The translations under genes and the position numbers were made by a program. The notes under the pieces are model-generated. The model was not told where the DNA came from, did not search any database, and saw only the letters and a program-made list of their open reading frames with translations. Of a DNA stretch of 64,000 nucleotides, positions 59,975-64,000 are shown in pieces. Source of the stretch: Sacculina carcini (Eukaryota > Arthropoda > Thecostraca > Sacculinidae); NCBI GenBank assembly GCA_916048095.2, contig OU696573.1, forward strand, positions 356,001-420,000, read 5' to 3'. Each line of letters starts with the position of its first letter. Positions within the stretch are counted from its first letter, which is position 1.

Positions 59975-61510
59975 CCTGTATGTTGGTTGCGAGCGATGAC
60001 ATAGATGACACGCTCATGCACTATATTTCTATATCCCCCGCATCACATGACATTACATGACATATTTATTTACGCGCATCAATCATCTTCGCTCATGTTT
60101 GTATGCTTGTATGTTCGCATTGGAGTCGGGCACACGGAGTTGGAGGTTTTGTCGGCGTGTATGTATGTGTGTGTGTGTGTAAGTGAGAGTGACACACACA
60201 CACACCTAACATTCGTTCAAGTACAAATATGGTGTGTTCGTTTTGCTGTGTGCGGCGTGTTTGTCGTTCTGTCTGTCTGGAGTGTTTTTCTCATCGCGTG
60301 AGTTTTACTTGTGTGTGTGTGTGTGTGTTGGGTTTAATTGGTGTTCATATGTCGTTTTGGAGGTTGTTCGTGTTGCCATTTTTCTCGTACGTTCTACAGT
60401 TCGTGTGTGTGTGCGTGTGCGCCTTCAGTTTTCCGTCATAACATGTTCGCATGCGTGTGTGTGTGTGTTGTGTTGCATACTTCACGAAATATTTGGTATT
60501 GGACGGAAATAAAGTGAAACGCATCGCTGAGTCGCATCCTGTTGTCTTCTTGTCTGTTATTCGTTGTTTCACTCTACTAGTTGCTGTAGTGGCAAAAGCG
60601 ACGTTCCAATGCGCGACATTCTGGCCCTCGGGGCAGTCTAGGCGGTCCGCCCTTCTGGTCCGAGATGTGATGTCTGTTGGTACACCGCTCGTGCTTCGTT
60701 TCCTGCTTATTCGTGACATCATAGCGTGGACAGGGACGGTTCGTCGCGGGAGGTTAAATAGAGGTTAAATGCCTAAGTGGCAGCTGCTACACGGGAAGAA
60801 GCCGAAGCTTATCAACACACAGGTGTGTCCCGTGCAGCTCGCTACCACCGCAGAACCGACCCTCTCCACGTTATGGCGCCATAAGGACGTAAGACGTATT
60901 AGAGAGGGCCACCTCCCCAGAATGCATGGCACAACTCATGACTGATATCTGGTACCATCATTTTCTGCTGGGTGGACAGGGGCTGTGGGATTGTAGAATT
61001 CGCCCAATGAAATTCTGCTCCGCCGGGTTTCGAACCACGGACCTCCCGCTTGTGAGGTGGGTGTGCTAACAACTGCACATGGGGACATGATAATGGCGCG
61101 CGTGCGGTGTAAGTTACTTGGTGAACTGTGAAAGTATCGAGCATCATTTAGGTGTTCATCAGCTAGGCCTTCTCCACGCTACGACGCCAAAGAGAGGTGT
61201 ATCAGGACCACTTAACAACCTGAGGTGGCGTGACACTCTTCATAGCTGACAGTCACAATTACCCTCGGGCACTGGAATCCCAGTGTTTCATTGTGCTGTG
61301 GTCGAAATTTCTATATTCGTTATATATTCGCTCATTTGCCAGTGATTGTGATGTTCATTGTGCATCGAGTATCGCTAACAGAATAAGGCACTTATCCCGA
61401 CGTTCCCCGCAAACGCCACCAAAACAAAATCACGTGAAAAACGCACAGGTACACTTTTACTAGTGTACAAATAATACACGCCTGTCATCGCTCTGCCCAA
61501 TGCACGCGAT
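59750..61510. other. 3' flank of KMT2E and intergenic sequence
   Basis: Short TG tracts (59944-59972, 60305-60328). AATAAA at 60508-60513 is a candidate KMT2E polyadenylation signal 760 bp past the stop. A tRNA-like relic lies at about 61018-61095. No ORF was recognised. Confidence 0.55.
61018..61095 (-). mobile_element. tRNA-derived (Val-like) SINE head or tRNA relic
   Basis: On the minus strand, ggttcgaaaccc (61025-61036) is an RNA polymerase III B box. It is preceded by cccacctcacaagcggg, a tRNA anticodon arm with loop ctcacaa (anticodon CAC, valine). The D-arm/A-box region is degenerate, so this is more likely a tRNA-derived SINE than a working tRNA. Element ends are not resolved; it may extend to about 60760. 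Confidence 0.45.
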
Positions 61511-61746
61511 CAGTGGCCGATCCAGAGTGCATTTTTGGGAGGAGTAAAATAAATTTTGGGGGGGATCAGTCATGTACATGCATCATTATGCAACGTCTTT
61601 GCGATAATGCTTATATCAACAAATTCTACACAAATATATTGTTTGACCCCTTATTGAATCTCTTGGTTATGAGGAGTTTATGGAAACATTCGGGGGGGGG
61701 GGGGGAAGTTTCAACCCTCTGAGCTACTCCTCTGGATCCGCCAGCG
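61511..61746. mobile_element. Probable hAT-type MITE downstream of the PTPDC1-like gene (236 bp)
   Basis: Ends cagtggccgatccag and ctggatccgccagcg are inverted with three mismatches. Flanks cacgcgat and aaaacgat share cgat only, so the target duplication is decayed. It lies 34 bp beyond the stop codon of the minus-strand gene, so it probably contributes to its 3' UTR. A run of about 14 G lies near its right end. Confidence 0.45.
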
Positions 61747-61779
61747 AAAACGATGTCTCCTAGTAACTTCAAATTCGTC

Positions 61780-64000
61780 TCAGTCTGCGTTGATGGTGCG
61801 ACCTGCTGTGTGGTCTGCATCGTTCAGTACCATCTGACGGAAGCGGTCCATGAACTGATTCATGCACTGCAGCGTTCCCTCGCGCATCTTCGAGTATCCT
61901 TTACCTGTGAAGACAGCAAGATTACGTGTTTCAACTTGATCTTCGGGGTTGGTACGTCTTTTGTTCATTGTTCCATTTCCTTATCCCTCGTTAGTCTCCC
62001 CACCGGAGAATTCCTGGCGTCGCCACTGGGTCACTGACCTGCTGGCTTGAGGACGCCTTCTATGGGCACCGCCTGGTGTGTCAGTGCAGCCTGAATTCTC
62101 CTCAGTATGTGAGTCTGCTGCTCAGGCGTGAGAGGCTGAATGCGGCACGTGAACCGCACGAGATACTCCAACGTGAAACGACTGCCCTAAATCACACATG
62201 CACACATCGACTCCGTTCAATAGATGACCTGAATTGTCACCATCCTGAATTATATTTTTGATCACGCAAAATAGAATGGCAAAGTGCATTAATCTAGTCG
62301 TTTAATTATACAGAAAATATCCTTAAACTCTACGTAATTAGGTGTCTACAAAAATCGTCACTTTGTTCGTCCTAGCGTATTCGTCATAGTTGCTTTTAGC
62401 TCCTCTTTCAATCATTCTGCAAGCTAAAAAGGCAGAGGACAGAGGCAATAGATGAAAATAGATGCAAACTACTGTTTTCAACCTTGTCCAGTTTTTTCAA
62501 GCAGAACTCGACGTTGGACGAGGTTGTGACGATGTGAGTGAGACAGTTTGTGTCGATCACAGGATGCCGCAAGTGCTCGAGCCACTCAAACAAAAGACCT
62601 GCAAAATATCAAACACCAAATATCGAGCTGAGAATCGTAAACTGTCAAAAAGTTGAATAACATATACTTTTCTAGCGACAATTTGGTTCATATTCAATTT
62701 CCTTCATATAAATACTTTGATGAAATAGAATTTTTCAGCGATTTATTGAACCATTTTTGTGGAGTTTCTGTGAACCCTCATTTTCGTTTAAATCAGCTAC
62801 TGGTCAGGTCGTCTAATATTTGACCTGTCAGTAGGTGAATGTTGTTTTCGGCTGCGAGACCGCACCAAGACGAGTGCCGTCTGTTTAGTTGCAGACGATA
62901 GTGGCGCAGTAGTTTTCTGGCCTCGTCCGAGCTGATTGCGTGCTCGGCCATCAGTGCGTCATAAATGTCACCTGCCGACACCTGTTGCAAAAAAGTGAAT
63001 TTAAATATATAGCTTTTTCGCAATTAACAGCTAAATGTGAAAAATATTCTTTGAAATGCAAGCGTTTTGTTGATTACTCCTCATGGAGGATAGGTTATAC
63101 CTATTAGTACAAATAACGCAAGTATTGTCAGATGAACGCAACAATTTCACCTTGAAACCTCTACACCAGTGGTTCCCAACCTGGGGGTAAATTACCCCCT
63201 GGGGGTAATTTAGCAATTGTTCGGGGGTAATGTAGGGGTTACAGGAAAATGTTAAGAATTCTGAAATTCAAGAAAACATTGCGGTACGTTGTATTGGGAT
63301 TAATGTTAACTTAGCATATTATGTTTATTGTTTGCATTGTGTGGATATTGTATAGCTAATATGGCGTGTTATATATAGTTGTGTGTGCACGCGTGCGTGT
63401 GTGTGTGTGAATGCTTACAGTAGCATGTACAGTAACAAAGGGGTAACATGCGTAATATGGGATGCTAAATTGGGTAACAAGCTGAAAAAAGTTGGGAACC
63501 ACTGCTCTACACCATAATTTTCACGGTGCATTCACACAGAACTCGCTCGACAGTGGCGGCGCCAGGACTTTTCCGATGGGGGGCTCAGGGGGGCTAAGGA
63601 AAAAGCTGTGGGGGCTTGGCGAAGCACGAAGAGCTACACTCGAACGCTGACTACATAATATTATAATAAGGGACTGGGGCATACTGATTCAGTCCTCGAA
63701 CTTGAACCATAATTACAGCACTTCATTTACAGCGGTAAGAAATTTTAATGTCCATGATATGATTTTTGGGAGGCTTAGGGGGGCTTGGCATATTTTCTGG
63801 GGGGATGGAGCCCCCCCAATCTTCCCTTGGCGCCGCCACTGTCGCTCGATAGGCAAGAAGTAAGAGTCAAGTGTAAGGTAGTGGTTGCTGACTGACTTTA
63901 ATGTTGCCTTGTGACTGATCAAACCGAAGACTCGACTGAATCTCGCCATAGACATCATTCTGCAACAACTGCTCGTTCCTGATCCCGTCGTCCAGCAGCG
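61780..64000 (-). CDS. C-terminal part of a PTPDC1-like protein (tentative), 5 exons visible, extends beyond the right edge
   Basis: Exons: 64000-63897 (partial), 62981-62825, 62598-62483, 62186-62039, 61904-61780 (TGA 61782-61780). Phases agree and the joins read smoothly: NNIHLLTG/LLFEWLEHLRHPVI, KKLDK/GSRFTLEYLVRF and KPAG/KGYSKMREGTLQ. The 215 visible residues are helical and carry LLFEWLEHLRHPVI, LEYLVRFTCRIQPL and GYSKMREGTL, which I associate, from memory and with limited certainty, with the region after the phosphatase domain of PTPDC1. The catalytic domain would lie outside the window, so the call cannot be confirmed here. Acceptors use ordinary polypyrimidine sequence and all four donors have a pyrimidine at +3. 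Two MITEs lie in the intron between 63896 and 62982. Confidence 0.5.
63167..63504. mobile_element. hAT-type MITE (338 bp) with perfect 8-bp target duplication
   Basis: Ends cagtggttcccaacctgg and gttgggaaccactg form an inverted repeat. Flanks ctctacac at 63159-63166 and 63505-63512 are identical 8-bp duplications. The interior has G-rich gggggtaat words near the left end and a short TG tract (63382-63410). Non-coding. Confidence 0.85.
63551..63841. mobile_element. hAT MITE family A, copy 3 (291 bp)
   Basis: Ends cagtggcggcgccaggac and ttggcgccgccactg are near-perfect inverted repeats. A perfect 8-bp duplication, tcgctcga, flanks it at 63543-63550 and 63842-63849. The interior matches the copies at 33971 and 37590. 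This is the best-preserved copy. Confidence 0.9.

Overview
This window comes from an animal nuclear genome that is intron-rich and unusually dense in (CA)n/(TG)n repeats. It carries an ARFGAP2/3, a ch-TOG/XMAP215, an inactive-type PHD-SET (KMT2E/upSET), an axonemal CFAP45 and a secreted single-CBM14 protein of the cuticular CPAP1 type. The CPAP1-like gene suggests an ecdysozoan, and CFAP45 suggests a lineage that keeps motile cilia or flagellated sperm. The species cannot be named from this sequence. All gene models below were spliced by hand, using GT-AG borders, phase agreement and remembered family motifs.

Layout. 1-5012: a 24-bp minisatellite of about 205 copies filling the 3'-most visible intron of a minus-strand CKAP5 (ch-TOG/msps) gene, whose first 11 exons (TOG1, TOG2, start of TOG3) run from 11426 down to 5013. 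11427-12138: divergent promoter. 12139-18727: plus-strand ARFGAP2/3 gene, 12 coding exons, 604 aa. 18728-22779: non-coding. 22780-24351: intronless CFAP45-like gene (523 aa) with its own AATAAA. 25427-31766: minus-strand secreted chitin-binding protein (4 exons, 1663 aa) with two adjacent hAT-type MITEs in its last intron. 31767-38737: non-coding, with CA/TG repeats, two copies of another hAT MITE family and an AT-rich block. 38738-40071: tiny minus-strand MANBAL/UPF0239 gene (72 aa) with a retrotransposon-like PHD ORF in its intron. 40072-46677: non-coding, with a 17-bp minisatellite. 46678-59749: plus-strand KMT2E/upSET gene (10 exons, 2063 aa). 59750-61779: a tRNA-derived SINE-like relic and a MITE. 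61780-64000: 3' end of a minus-strand gene resembling the C-terminal part of PTPDC1.

The most interesting signal is intron architecture. In the three large intron-rich genes (CKAP5, ARFGAP2/3, KMT2E), on both strands, about 25 of 30 splice acceptors have a sense-strand (UG)n tract where a polypyrimidine tract is expected. The repeat sense flips from CA to TG on the + strand exactly at the divergent CKAP5/ARFGAP2 promoter. Most exceptions are sense-strand (CA)n tracts sitting just after splice donors, so those introns carry complementary CA and UG ends that could pair and bring the splice sites together. Many donors also have a pyrimidine at +3. In addition, the 21-bp minisatellite following the KMT2E SET exon stays open in the SET reading frame and offers a phase-identical donor-like GTCAGT in every unit. 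These are hand-read observations; no alignment, folding or database search was possible.
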